DNA of 64,000 nucleotides from Proteles cristata cristata (GCA_017311185.1 JAESUZ010002552.1:1116001-1180000), one strand, 5' to 3'; shown: positions 43,196 to 53,321, numbered from the stretch's first letter. Numbers and translations are program-made. Notes: generated by a model from the sequence alone, not told the origin.

Positions 43196-43765
43196 TGTGG
43201 ATACAAATGTTTGCAGATGTCAGAGGTGTCTGCTTACCCGGTCTGCCCAGCCCACCCTTACGCTCCCCATGGACACTTAGGACCAGACACTCCACGAGCC
43301 AGGCTTGCCTTTACCCTCTCTGAGGCAGCGACAGTGGAGGCTCAGAGAGGTGAGGTTGCTCTAGATGCTGGAGTGTGAGCATGTATCCTTGGTCCAATGA
43401 CACAAATCTGGCTGAAAGCAGGGACTGGTCACACCGGGAGTGGGGGTGACAGAGAAAGCTCTCTGAGAGCCGTGGGCTCCAAGCAGATTTGGAAGGAAAA
43501 GTGGAACACAGAAAGGCAGAAAGAGGGGACACAGATCAGCAGAAAGATGGGTTTTCTTATGTATGGCTCCCCACATGCCCACGCTTTGAAACAGCAAAAC
43601 TCCAAGTATCTGTGCTTTCTTTGAGCCCCGGACAATAGTCCCAACCTGGTCCTCACCCAGTCTCCTACCCAAGAGGCTCAAACACAAGTGCCTAGGCTCC
43701 CTTCCTACCTTCCCAACGGGAATCGGAAAAGGACACATACGTTCATGCGTGCATGCGCTCGCACG

Positions 43766-43805
<40 letters not shown>

Positions 43806-44319
43806 CACACACACATTAGTCTTCTCCTTTGTGAGCCCGTGCATCACCAGCTCATCTTTCCTGTGAACAGTCCCCACACAGATACACAACCAGACAGCCC
43901 TTATCAGAATTGTGTTTCCTCTAAGGCAGTGATCAAAGCAATCTGACTTACCAAGGAAATTAAGAAGGCTCCAGCAGGAATTGCCACGGAGAACCAAACT
44001 CATCACACTCGGGCGCTTTCCTTTGTTTCTTTCTAATGAGTTTTAAGCTGGGCCCCATCCCCTTGGGACTTTTAGCAAATATCAAGCTTCCTGAAGTTCC
44101 TTCTCTTCCACTTCCTGCTGCCTACTGGCTCCTCTGCTGGGCTTCCAGGACCCTCCCAGTCAGCCAGCGCCCCTCCCAAAGAGCTCTCTACTTCTTCCAG
44201 AGTTTTCCTTAGGCTGGTGTCTCCTCACTGTCCATCTCTATCTCTCTCTCTGGAGAATGAGGGGAAGGAGGAATGCTAAATGATTCTTGAGCTTCTGGCC
44301 TGAGTAACTGGAAAGATGA
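43196..44319. other. Unassigned DNA around a CA microsatellite
   Basis: Mixed unique DNA. 'gaggctcagagaggtgaggt' near 43338 is a short antisense MIR trace. No gene recognised. Confidence 0.4.
43767..43816. repeat. (CA)n microsatellite
   Basis: About 19 uninterrupted CA units, then an interrupted set, preceded by an alternating purine-pyrimidine stretch (gttcatgcgtgcatgcgctc). The longest CA array in the window. Confidence 0.97.
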
Positions 44320-44530
44320 TACAGGCTACCACTTATCTATATAGTACCGACAGTGTGACAGGCACTGTTCCGAAGGGCAGACACATTTTCACACACTCAG
44401 TCTCCTTGACTCTGCGAAGTAGGCACCGGGATCATCTCCACTTATAGCTGAGGGCACAGCACCGAGCAGTGAAGTGCTAGAGCCAGGATTCCAACCCAGA
44501 GTCAGCCTAGAGCCTTGGCATTGGCATTCT
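44320..44530 (-). repeat. MIR SINE (antisense)
   Basis: 'gtgtgacaggcactgttccg', 'tctgcgaagtaggcaccggg', 'gctagagccaggattccaac' and 'cagagtcagcctagagcctt' follow antisense MIR order. Confidence 0.78.
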
Positions 44531-44799
44531 TCAGCCCCAGAGGACCTGCCCCCGCCAGGCTGTGCGTTACGTCCGTACAAGAGCCTCAGAAAACCAGCAA
44601 GGAGGTGGATGACAGAAGAGCTGAGCAGAATTTAGGGGTCATCTTCAGGGATTGGGGGGACAGGTGAGGAGGGGTGAACTCTGCACTGGTCACTTGGGTT
44701 TGCACTCACCCCTCACTTAAGATCCTGCTTAGCTCTCCCCCCACCCACACCCCATCCTTCACACTCACACACACCCCCTGCGCCTCTTTGAAAGATTTA

Positions 44800-45310
44800 C
44801 TTTTTTATTCCCAAATATTTTTTGTGTTTTTAAACCGTACAAGTATATGTTTATTATAAGACATTACACTGAAATGTAGAAAAAAAATTAAACCGATCAG
44901 AGGTCACCCAGAGAGTTGTCTGTAAAGGTTCAATGTTTATCTTGGAAAGAACAAAAGACAGATGCTACTTTTTTAAACACCGGCACCTTAACACATATTG
45001 CTTTCTATCCTGCTTTTTTTTTTTTCCACATTAAATATTCTTCTCTAACAATGATTTTCATAGCTGCATGGCTGTCCTTGTCTGGATGTACCACCACTTA
45101 ACCTCTCATGGGGGGCATTTATGTTGTTTCCAGGGTTTTGTCTTTGTAACTAAAATCATAATGAACTTATTTGTATGTAAATATCCGTGCACATCTGATT
45201 GTTTCCTTGGGATGAATTCCCTTCGTGGCGCTGCTGGTCCAAAGGGTTTAAACTTGGTGAGGTTTGAAACTCACCCCCCTGCCAAGGCCCTTGGAAAAGC
45301 ACCATGATCT
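44800..45310 (-). repeat. Antisense L1-type LINE fragment
   Basis: 'tcatagctgcatggctgtcc', 'ctggatgtaccaccacttaa', 'tttatgttgtttccagggtt', 'gatgaattcccttcgtggcg' and 'ctgctggtccaaagggttta' run in the order of an old antisense L1 (L1M/L1ME-like) 3' region. Confidence 0.65.
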
Positions 45311-45419
45311 ACCACCCACACGGCTTCCAGAAGCTCCTAACTGTCCTTCCTGCTTCCTCTTACCCAACCCAACCCATTGTGATAGCAGCCAGGAGCTCTT
45401 TATGAAATAGTAACTGCAG

Positions 45420-45700
45420 GTGCTGTCAGCTCCACTGAAAATGGGACTGCCCCCTTACACTTTGCAGGTATTACCTCTCCAGCTGCACTTCCCACTATGC
45501 TCTTGTCACCCACTGTGTCCTGTCTGGTCTCTTTTCAGTTCATCAGAGATCGACCACAGGACCTTTGCACGTGAAATCTCTTCTGACAGCTCACATTGTC
45601 TTACCAGCCATGACTTGGCCCAACTCTACCTCCTTGGAACCGCCTTCACTGACCTCCCCTCCTTTCTCTCCAGCTCCCTTTTTATTTCCTTTAAGGTCCT
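45420..45700 (+). repeat. L2 LINE fragment, sense
   Basis: 'ccacaggacctttgcacgtg', 'accgccttcactgacctccc' and the run before them fit sense L2 near its 3' end. Diverged. Confidence 0.55.
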
Positions 45701-45713
45701 TCACATGTGTAAA

Positions 45714-45870
45714 CATGGTAAAACTTTGGTTTGCGAGCGTAATTCGTTCTGAAAACATGCTTGTAATCCAAAGCACTTGTATATCAAAGTGAAGGTCAAG
45801 AACCATTGGCTCAGTTGCGATCACGTGACATTCGGTGTCACACACTACTGGTACCGCAAGACATCGCTCC
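45714..45870. mobile_element. Possible Tc1/mariner-type DNA transposon end
   Basis: 'aaaactttggtttgcgagcg', 'taattcgttctgaaaacatg' and 'cttgtaatccaaagcacttg', then 'tatatcaaagtgaaggtc', recall the end of a carnivore or laurasiatherian Tigger/mariner-like element. I cannot give the exact family, and no matching other end is seen. Confidence 0.45.
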
Positions 45871-46049
45871 TTTATCAAGTTAAAATTTATTAGAGATTTT
45901 TGCTCTTCTTTATCAGCAATCCAAGGTCTTACTGTATTTAATTGCATTTTTTACTTATTACTTTTCATTTTCCCTGTACTAAACGATATGTTTGGTGAGG
46001 ACAAGGCCTTAATTTCACTCAGTACTATCCACCCAGTTTCTACCCTATC

Positions 46050-46237
46050 ACTTAACAGAAAGTGGGTCTCCACAAATATCATCACGTCGTCTTCCAAAAA
46101 GGTTGTACTCTCTCCTCACTTCCACCAGCAATGCATGAAAATACAGATCACCACCTCCTCACCAACACTGAGAATTATGCCTTTTTTTCACAAGAAAGCA
46201 ATCTTGGCTAACATGATGGCAAAAATAATATTTCACT
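46050..46237 (-). repeat. Antisense L1 fragment, left part (split by SINE)
   Basis: 'ccaaaaaggttgtactctct', 'cacttccaccagcaatgcat', 'ctcctcaccaacactgagaa' and 'cttggctaacatgatggc' are antisense L1M-type phrases. The part after the SINE continues with 'ttgatgactagtgacat'. Confidence 0.72.
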
Positions 46238-46458
46238 GGGAGCCCCTGGGTGGCTCAGTCGGTTAAGCGTCTGACTTCAGCTCAGGTCATGATCTCGCAG
46301 TTCGTGGGTTCGAGCCCTGCATCGGGCTCTATGCTGACTCCCAGCTCAGAGCCTGAAGCCTGCTTGGGATTCTGTGTCTCCCTCTCTCTCTGTCCCTCTC
46401 CCACTCGTGCTCTGTCTCTCTCTCAAAAAATAAAATAAAATAAACATTAAAAAATTTT
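46238..46458 (+). mobile_element. Felid tRNA-Lys SINE (SINEC_Fc type)
   Basis: A full sense copy from 'gggagcccctgggtggctca' to 'aaaataaaataaaataaaca'. The short duplication aataatattt on both sides (near 46224-46233 and 46460-46469) marks insertion into an antisense L1. The first-subfamily middle is 'gggattctgtgtctccctct'. Confidence 0.95.
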
Positions 46459-46469
46459 TAATAATATTT

Positions 46470-46530
46470 TGTTGTTTAAATTTGATGACTAGTGACATAG
46501 TGGTGTCATGTTAATCAGGCTCCTTTCATA
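46470..46530 (-). repeat. Antisense L1 fragment, right part
   Basis: 'ttgtttaaatttgatgacta' and 'gtgacatagtggtgtcatgt' continue the L1 interrupted at 46238. Confidence 0.5.
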
Positions 46531-47479
46531 GTCAATAAAGAACCCATTTCTAACCTGTGGTTACTGGCTTTATTCTTAAAGCTATTCCAGAAAAGAAGGT
46601 GTTCTAGCTTAACTTCTGAACTCTTCTAGAAAAAAGCAAAAGCCAGAGCACTTGTTCCTGAAGGCTGACCTCCATCCTTCCTGCCGCTGCTAACTGTTTT
46701 TATCTTCCTCTTATCGGGTCCTTGTGGGATTGGCAAGAAAGTATGTAAGTGTCCTCGTGGTCCTTACCAGGGTCCCCGTCCTGCCTCCTGTCCCCAGCGT
46801 GAGGAAACGAAGCCTGCGTGGCCCTCCCTCCCCACACCCCCCAGCGCCAAGCGGCAGATTAAATGACTCCATTCAAGAAGGGAGGCTGCACTGGTAAGGT
46901 GCAATCATCTCTGACTAAACTCTCTTTTTCAGATATATAATGGTCTAATCAATATTAATAGAGAGGCTTATCTGTTTTCCTCATCTCCCATGTCCTTAAG
47001 AGTAGATAAAATGCTTGTAAAATAGGATTCTATTCAGCATATACTGATTGCTTCCAAAACGCATTTTCTCGAGATCTGTCATCAAGTGCGAGTCATCACC
47101 GAACCGCTAGGCCCAGAGCCACCGTTGACAAATTTGGGGAAGATTCTTTGATTATTTTACCCAACATGTGATTTAAGGGCTGCAGCTTCTCTCGATTCAA
47201 AATTTGTTCTCACCTGTCCCTCAGGGGCATTCTGGAAGGCAGAGGATTGTCAACAAATGGACGTTCAGAAGAGGGAAGGCTCTAGAACCGATGTGTAGGG
47301 GGAGACCAGGGGAGACCACGGGGCGTTAGGGGTGGGGAGGGAGCAGACGCCCACGGATACTCCCATGGTAGCTTATGTCAGAGTCCAGCTCTGAAAGGCG
47401 GTAAAGCAGGGAGAGAACAGAGCAGCCTCAGGAGGAGGCCTGGGAGGTCGGCCGTGTCCTGCGCTTAGCTTCCCAAGGT
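46531..47479. other. Unassigned DNA; candidate conserved block at 46860-47200
   Basis: 46860-47200 is complex and repeat-free with several GATA- and TAAT-type motifs ('gaggcttatctgttttcc', 'agagtagataaaatgc', 'ggtctaatcaatattaat'). The remaining DNA is unremarkable and without genes. Confidence 0.35.
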
Positions 47480-47570
47480 GTGGGCTTTGCCACTCGCCGG
47501 CTATATGCACCTGGGCGAGTCACCAACCCTGCCTGAGCTCTTTCACTTGTCCTGAATCCAGGACGAGCCT
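47480..47570 (+). repeat. MIR fragment
   Basis: 'gggctttgccactcgccggc' then 'ctgggcgagtcaccaaccct' and 'gcctgagctctttcacttgt' follow sense MIR. Confidence 0.6.
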
Positions 47571-47684
47571 GGTACCTTCCAGACCCCAGGTCTTACCTCA
47601 TCTACTTCTCAGGGGGGCGAGACATCAGCCCTTCCCTTTGAGATGCTGCAATTTTCAGAGCAGCGCTACTCGTTGAGACTTTGA

Positions 47685-47742
47685 ATACAGTATGAATAAA
47701 AATACAGTATGATATGGATACATTATGAATAAAAATCATTCT
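47685..47742. repeat. Short imperfect tandem repeat
   Basis: Three imperfect copies of 'tacagtatgaataaaaa' with changes in the second and third. Confidence 0.7.
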
Positions 47743-47839
47743 GGGAGCAAAACTAAAATATTAGAGCCAGCTTAAAAATCCACGACTAAACAACCCGATG
47801 ACTCAACGGGCTGCACTTAGACGTTTGTGACATATGTCA

Positions 47840-48215
47840 TCTACAGCATGTAATCCAGAGCAGCCGCTTAAAAGCATCGTGGAGATCTGTACGTGTCGAC
47901 ACAGAAAGGCATCCAAGACATGTTGCTGAGTGAAAAAAGCAAGTTGCAGAATGGTTCATACAAGGTGAGCTACAGGAGGAAAGGAGAAAATAGTATGTAA
48001 CTAGCATGTATGTCATTTCTTAGGGGAAAAACTCCAAGAAGATGCAATAAACCAATAACAACGGTTACTTTCATGGTCCCCGCTCTGGAGAAGGGGAAAG
48101 ATTAAGGGAGGGTGGGTCAAAGACGATGTTAGCATCATCTGTCATTGTTTAGGGGGGGGCACGTATTTGTACATTTCTTGTGGAAATAAAAATCATTAAT
48201 AACAACATCTGGATT
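47840..48215 (+). mobile_element. Old L1 LINE 3' region, sense
   Basis: 'cacagaaaggcatccaagac', 'ttgctgagtgaaaaaagcaa', 'cgtatttgtacatttcttg' and nearby wording match the L1M 3'-untranslated region, sense. About 375 bp. Confidence 0.75.
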
Positions 48216-48234
48216 AATTGGATTTCCAAATCTT

Positions 48235-48470
48235 GACTGCTAGCTTACATCAGGCACAAAAAACTCCATTCCAGATGGATCATAGATCTAAATGTCGAAG
48301 GTCTAGTAATAATAAATCTTTCAGGAGAAAATAGAAGAATACCTTTAGAGGTTGAGGCAGGCAAAAAAAATTTTTTTTTGACAGGACACAAAAGACATTC
48401 ACTATAAAGGAAAAAGTCAGTAAGTTAGACTACATTGAATTAAGCTACCTTCAAAGAGAGGATTCCTGCT
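48235..48470 (+). mobile_element. L1 ORF2 C-terminal remnant, sense
   Basis: 'agatggatcatagatctaaa', 'tcaggagaaaatagaagaat' and 'gttagactacattgaattaa' match the end of L1 ORF2. The reading frame is broken by many stops, so it is a relic. Confidence 0.68.
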
Positions 48471-49232
48471 CATAGTATAATGCTGACAGCTGACTGGTAA
48501 AGGTTGGGGGAGAGCAGAGATGGAAGAGCGTCCTTTGTAACCATTATAGTAAAGATTGGTTCAGGCAAGAATCATCAATGGGCACTAAATCTAGGAGATA
48601 TTTTGATGAGAAGTGCAACCTTTGCATGGTCTTAAGGTATATCCTCAGAGGTCACTTATCAGTGTCGGAGAAAAATATCCTAACTGAACACCGCCTTGAC
48701 CAGGTAGGTGATCGACATTAGCATCATTAATGAGGAACAGAGAGAAACCGTCCGCCCCTGGATGCCAGACCCAGAGAGACCGTTCACACAGGAGGCCAGC
48801 CGGCAAAGCAATATTTCCTCTAATCATAAGAACGTATCAGACAAACAAAATGAGGAACATTCTATTTAAAAGGGAAGAGGGGGAGGGACTGTATTCTTCA
48901 TAATGTCAATGTCATGAAAGACAAAGAAAGGCCATGGAAACGTTCCTGATTGAAGGAAACTGAAGAGACGTGACAGTAAGAACAATGCCTGACTCTAGAC
49001 ATGATTCTGTATTGGAATAGGGGAAGACACCACAAAGGGCATTATTAGATCGACTTCAAAAATGGAAATACAGATAGTAAGGTAGATAGAAGTATTATAG
49101 CAATGTTACCCTGACGGAAGTCGGTACTGTAAGGTGATTGTGTAAGGGAATATTCCTAAGAAGTACAGACGAAATTATTTGGGAATAAAAGGTCCTCGTG
49201 TATGCAACTTACTTTCAAATGGTTCAGAAAAG
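48471..49232 (+). mobile_element. L1-type 3' region, sense (left part, split by SINE)
   Basis: 'gaggaacattctatttaaaa', 'gtcaatgtcatgaaagacaa', 'cattattagatcgacttcaa' and 'gcaacttactttcaaatggt' are phrases I know from the 3' region of old mammalian L1 elements. The match starts clearly near 48840; 48471-48840 is uncertain. Confidence 0.55.
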
Positions 49233-49243
49233 TGTTGAGGGTG

Positions 49244-49466
49244 GGGTGCCTGGGTGGCTCAGTTGGTTAAGCGTCCGACTTCGGCTCAGGTCATGATCTC
49301 ACAGTTCGTGGGTTTGAGCCCCACGTCGGGCTCTGTGCTGACAGCTCAGAGCCTGGAGCCTGCTTCAGATTCTGTGTCTCCCTCTCTCTCTGACCCTCCC
49401 CCGCTCATGCTGTCTCTATCTCTCTCTCAAAAATAAATAAAACATTTTTTAAAAATTTAAAAAAAT
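49244..49466 (+). mobile_element. Felid tRNA-Lys SINE (SINEC_Fc type)
   Basis: A full sense copy, near consensus, from 'gggtgcctgggtggctcagt' to 'caaaaataaataaaacattt'. A perfect 11-bp duplication, tgttgagggtg, lies at 49233-49243 and 49467-49477. It was inserted into an L1 3' region next to its GT-rich tract. Confidence 0.97.
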
Positions 49467-49473
49467 TGTTGAG

Positions 49474-49494
49474 GGTGTGTGTGTGTGTGTGTGT
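49474..49494. repeat. (GT)n microsatellite
   Basis: About ten GT units that directly follow the right SINE duplication; part of the older L1 tail. Confidence 0.93.
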
Positions 49495-49739
49495 ACATTG
49501 TGGTAAGAGACCATGCAAATAAAGCAAATAAAAGAGAGCAAGCTAGCTCCCTGATCTCTCCTTCTAAGGATGCCCATTCAGATCAGGGGCCCCATCTCCA
49601 AATACAGCCACGCTGGGAAGCCCTAAGGCTTCAACATACGAATTTGGGCAGGACACAAACGTTCGGTCCATAACAAGTGTAAAGACCGAGAAGCAGGGCT
49701 CAACGGAACCATCTTGGAAACCACTGCCACAAGCGATTA

Positions 49740-50330
49740 TTTCCAGAAGCTGCGCGCAGGCATACACCCTGGCCCAGCAGTCCACTCCCCAGAAGTGTGT
49801 GCAGGCGGGCACCCAAATATCATACAAGAATGTTCACAGCAGCACGATGCACAACAGCACACCTGAAAACAATCCAAATATCCATCAACAGAAGAATGGA
49901 TAAATAAATTGTGCATAATCATATGAAGGAATAATAGACATCAATCAGAACGAACAATGATGGCCATATGCAATATAAATAAATCTCTAAAAGAGTGCAG
50001 CAGGAAGAAAGCCTTCACCCAGATTCATCTACTGCTCGTGGAAATTTTGCCAGACGCAAATGAGTGTATATTTATGGTTTCATTTAGGGAAAGTCAAAAA
50101 AGTAAGGGCAAATGTAGCTCACGGTGTTAGAAGCCAGATTGGTGATTACTCTTGGTGGAGGGATCCGGGAGCCTGGAACAGGGCAAAGGGCACTTCTAGG
50201 GGCTGGTGATATTCTGTTTCCAGATGTGGTGTGTTCACCCTGTGAGAATTCACCAAGCTGCACCTTTAGGACTTTGCACGTTTATGCATGTATTCTTTAA
50301 TTAAGAGTTTACATTTAAAAAAAGAGATAT
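49740..50330 (+). mobile_element. Old L1 LINE 3' end, sense
   Basis: 'caagaatgttcacagcagca', 'atccatcaacagaagaatgg', 'taaataaattgtgcataatc', 'tggtgttagaagccag' in altered form, 'gtgttcaccctgtgagaatt' and 'aattaagagtttacatttaa' follow the L1M 3' end in order over about 590 bp. The best preserved L1 tail in the window. Confidence 0.85.
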
Positions 50331-50374
50331 CTGGATACTTACTGAGTTGGGATTCTAGAATCATGCATGGCCCC

Positions 50375-50455
50375 CTCTAAGATTCCAAATCAGTAGGTAT
50401 GGGGCGGGGTGGCTGGGAGGGAACAGGCCCTGAATCTGCTTATAGAAATTTTTTA
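50375..50455 (-). mobile_element. MER5A-type fragment (antisense)
   Basis: 'ccaaatcagtaggtatgggg' and 'ccctgaatctgcttatagaa' match the antisense MER5A core. Confidence 0.6.
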
Positions 50456-50485
50456 TTCAATTTATTTAAAATCGATTTTTAAAAA

Positions 50486-50692
50486 TATTTTTATTTATTT
50501 CTAGGAGAGAGAGAGAGACAGCGTGAGCAGGGGAGGGTCAGAGAGAGAGGGAGTCACAGACTCTGAAACAGGCTCCAGGCTCTGAGCTGGCAGTCAGCAC
50601 AGAGCCCGACGCGGGGCTCGAACCCACGAACCGCGAGATCATGACCTGAGCGAAAGTCGGACGCTTAAACAACTAAGCCACCCAGGCGCCTC
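50486..50692 (-). mobile_element. Felid tRNA-Lys SINE (second subfamily)
   Basis: A full antisense copy with the 'tttatttctaggagagagag' tail wording and 'ctggcagtcagcacagagcc'. A perfect 19-bp duplication, starting taaaatcgattttt, lies at 50467-50485 and 50693-50711. Young-looking. The head reads 'ttaaacaactaagccaccca'. Confidence 0.97.
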
Positions 50693-50711
50693 TAAAATCG
50701 ATTTTTAAAAA

Positions 50712-51176
50712 AACAGTTCACCCACTTCCCCACCTCTCCCTTTACATCCTACCTTCTGCAGCCACACCAATCCATTCACTGTATCCATGAGTCTAGGTTT
50801 CCAGATTGTTGTGTCGCTTATACTTTTCGGTTTACCCTGTAAGACAGATCAGACAGTACTTTCTTTTTTTTTTTTTTTAATGTTTTATTTATTTCTAGGA
50901 GAGAGAGAGAGAGAGAGAGCGTGAGCAGGGGAGGGTCAGAGAGAGAGGGAGTCACAGACTCTGAAGCAGGCTCCAGGCTCTGAGCTGGCAGTCAGCACAG
51001 AGCCCGACGCGGGGCTCAAACCCACGAACCGCGAGATCATGACCCGAGCGAAAGTCGGACGCTTAACCGACTAAGCCACCCAGGCGCCCTGACAGTACTT
51101 TCACTTACTGCATTTCACACAATACCTTCTAGGTCCATCCATGTGGTGGGACATAGTAGGTGGTTAATACATGCTT
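50712..51176 (-). mobile_element. Antisense L1 fragment, split by a SINE
   Basis: Before the SINE: 'cagccacaccaatccattca', 'ctgtatccatgagtctaggt'. After it: 'gcatttcacacaatacctt', 'aggtccatccatgtggtggg'. Together they read as a known antisense L1 passage, with the SINE at 50864-51090 breaking it. Confidence 0.75.
50864..51090 (-). mobile_element. Felid tRNA-Lys SINE (second subfamily)
   Basis: A full antisense copy nearly identical to that at 50486. A perfect 12-bp duplication, gacagtactttc, lies at 50852-50863 and 51091-51102. It was inserted into an antisense L1. The GA tract is slightly longer than in its neighbours. Confidence 0.97.
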
Positions 51177-51442
51177 TTTTTTTTTACTTTTTTAAACCAA
51201 CTGAATAGGAGGAAGCAAAGCTGACAGCCCCCGCCTTTGCCAGGAGAATTCTACTTGCTCTTTTGCCCAGGCCGGCCCATGTGTCCCTATTACCACTTGT
51301 GTCTCCCGGACACGCCCTCCTCCCCTTCTCAGGCCCTTTTCTCCTTGCTCCATTGAGGCTCCACACCAATCCGGCCTTTTCCCTTCCATTCTTTGTTCTC
51401 CAGGTCCATGTACCCGGGGGAAGGGGAGGAAGGGCCTTTCTT

Positions 51443-51671
51443 TTTTTTTTTTTTTTTAATTTTTTTTTAATGTTTTATTTATTTCTAGGAGAGAGAGAGA
51501 CAGCGTGAGCAGGGGAGGGTCAGAGAGAGAGGAGTCACAGACTGAAACAGGCTCCAGGCTCTGAGCTGGCAGTCAGCACAGAGCCCAACGCGGGGCTCGA
51601 ACCCACGAACCGCGAGATCATGACCCAAGCGAAAGTCAGACGCTCAACCGACTAAGCCACCCAGGCGCCCC
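51443..51671 (-). mobile_element. Felid tRNA-Lys SINE (second subfamily)
   Basis: A full antisense copy with a long T-run. A 17-bp duplication with one mismatch lies at 51426-51442 and 51672-51688 (gaggaagggcctttctt). Small deletions in the middle ('gagaggagtcacagactgaa') distinguish it from the two preceding copies. Confidence 0.97.
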
Positions 51672-51688
51672 GAGGAGGGGCCTTTCTT

Positions 51689-51888
51689 ACGCAATAAAAT
51701 TTTCATCTTTATCAGCACCCATACCATTATCACTCGACAGAACTCCCAGCTTTGCCAATGAAGCATCCTCTCCAGCCCTCTCCCCAAACCCCCCACCACC
51801 CTATCCCTACCTAGCTGTGCACACCTCTTCTCCCTCTCAATTTGTAAACCCTCATTCTAGCGTCAGAATGGAAGCCATCAACTCACTT
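51689..51888. other. Unassigned DNA between SINEs
   Basis: C-rich unique sequence; nothing recognised. Confidence 0.4.
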
Positions 51889-51905
51889 TAGAACCACAGG
51901 ATTTA

Positions 51906-52121
51906 GGGGCACCCGCATGGCTCAGTCAGTTAAGCGTCTGACTTCGGCTCAGGTCAGGATCTCGTAGTCCATGAGTTCGAGCCCCGTGTTGGGCTCTGTG
52001 CTGACAGCTCAGAACCTGGAGACTGAATCAGATTCTGTGTCTCCCTCTCTCTACTTCCCCTTCCCCACTCAGCCTCTGTCTACCTCTCTACAAAATAAAT
52101 AAACATTAAAAAAAAAAAAAA
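51906..52121 (+). mobile_element. Felid tRNA-Lys SINE (SINEC_Fc type)
   Basis: A sense copy from 'ggggcacccgcatggctcag' to 'caaaataaataaacattaaa'. A 17-bp duplication with two mismatches lies at 51889-51905 and 52122-52138 (tagaaccacaggattta). More diverged than the neighbouring antisense copies. Confidence 0.96.
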
Positions 52122-52405
52122 TAGAACCACTGGCTTTAAAGAGGGGAGGAGCAGTAAGGTGGGATTCCCAGTGGGTAGGAAGAAACTCTGTGGCGTGATG
52201 GATATGTTGCAGAGGAGGAAAGACTTCCTTCTACCCTCTTAGGATCCATGGCTGGGCCTAATAATTAAATTGACTTAAGACATGAAAAAAAAAAACAGGA
52301 AAAAAGCATACACACCTTATTTAATATTTGTACTCATACACAAGAACCTTCAAAACGTAAATGAAGACCCAAAGAAACCATTAGCCTCCAAAGTTTATAT
52401 CCTTT

Positions 52406-52629
52406 TTCTTTATTATTTTTTAATGTTTATTTATTTATTTTTGAGAGAGAGAGAGAGAGCGCACGCGCATAAGCATAGGAGGGGCAGAGAGAGACACACA
52501 CAGAATCTGAAGACTCCAGGCTCTGAGCTGTTGGCACAGGGTCCAACACAGGCCTCAGACCCATGAGCCATGAGATCATGACCTGACCCAAAGTCAGACG
52601 CTTAGCTGACTGAGCCACCCAGGCGCCCC
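52406..52629 (-). mobile_element. tRNA-Lys SINE, diverged antisense copy
   Basis: 'ttaatgtttatttatttatt' tail, GA tract with CG interruptions ('gagcgcacgcgcataagcat'), and 'cacccaggcgcccca' head complement. Only a loose duplication is visible ('tttatatccttttt' against 'atttaagtcctttc'). Confidence 0.93.
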
Positions 52630-52969
52630 ACATTTAAGTCCTTTCTAAATAAAGAATGATAAATTGTGGGGATGTAACAAGACAGATGTGCTTGGACCAG
52701 GAGCAGTAACTGAGGCACAGCGACCAATAATGGAAGATCAGAGCTACTTCGGTAGGTCTGTCTGCACGGAACCATCTCGGGGTTGCCTCTCGGTTTCTGG
52801 TGATAAGAGTGTTCTCTCCTTCCTGGTGCAAGGAGGGCATCTTTCTCCCTGGAAATGTTGTGACCTGCTATTAGGTAGAAAGGGGAGGTCAGAGAACCCT
52901 TGCTGCATCTGCTGTTTCTCAAGTGCCTTTAGCTCAAAATAGTCATTAAGCAAAACAGTCTGTCTTGAT
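52630..52969. other. Unassigned unique DNA
   Basis: Nothing recognised between the SINE and the L1 end. Confidence 0.4.
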
Positions 52970-53100
52970 GGGGCATCTTCTGAACCCCTTCAGTGTTCAG
53001 TATCTTCATTGTGGCGATGGTTCACAATTATATACATATGTCAACACGTTAAATACATGCAGCTTATTGTATGGCAATTATACCTCAATAAAACTGCAGG
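52970..53100 (+). mobile_element. Old L1 LINE 3' end, sense
   Basis: 'atgtcaacacgttaaataca', 'cttattgtatggcaattata' and 'cctcaataaaactgcaggag' form the typical L1 3' terminus. It is followed by an A/G-rich tail. Confidence 0.75.
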
Positions 53101-53206
53101 AGAAGGAGGTGGAGGAGGAAGAGAAGGGGGTGGGGAGGAGGAAGGAAAAATAAAGAAATTCAGCAATTTTTCAATTTGTACAAAATCAATAAACAAAGAA
53201 AAATCT

Positions 53207-53290
53207 GTTGTGTGTGTGTGTATATATATATATATGTGTGTGTATATATATATATATGAGTATATATATAAAGAGTATATATATATATAC
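53207..53290. repeat. Compound (TG)n(TA)n microsatellite
   Basis: Alternating TG and TA blocks. It contains most of a perfect 28-bp palindrome at 53269-53296. Confidence 0.96.
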
Positions 53291-53321
53291 TCTTTAAAGG
53301 ACAAAAAAGGTCAGACACAGA

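Noticed and set aside
43743..44006. Cys/Val-rich and His/Thr-rich frames near 43.8 kb
   Set aside because: They are translations of the CA microsatellite.
48235..48470. Live L1 ORF2
   Set aside because: The match to the ORF2 C-terminus is diverged and full of stops; it is a relic, and no complete L1 with intact frames is present.
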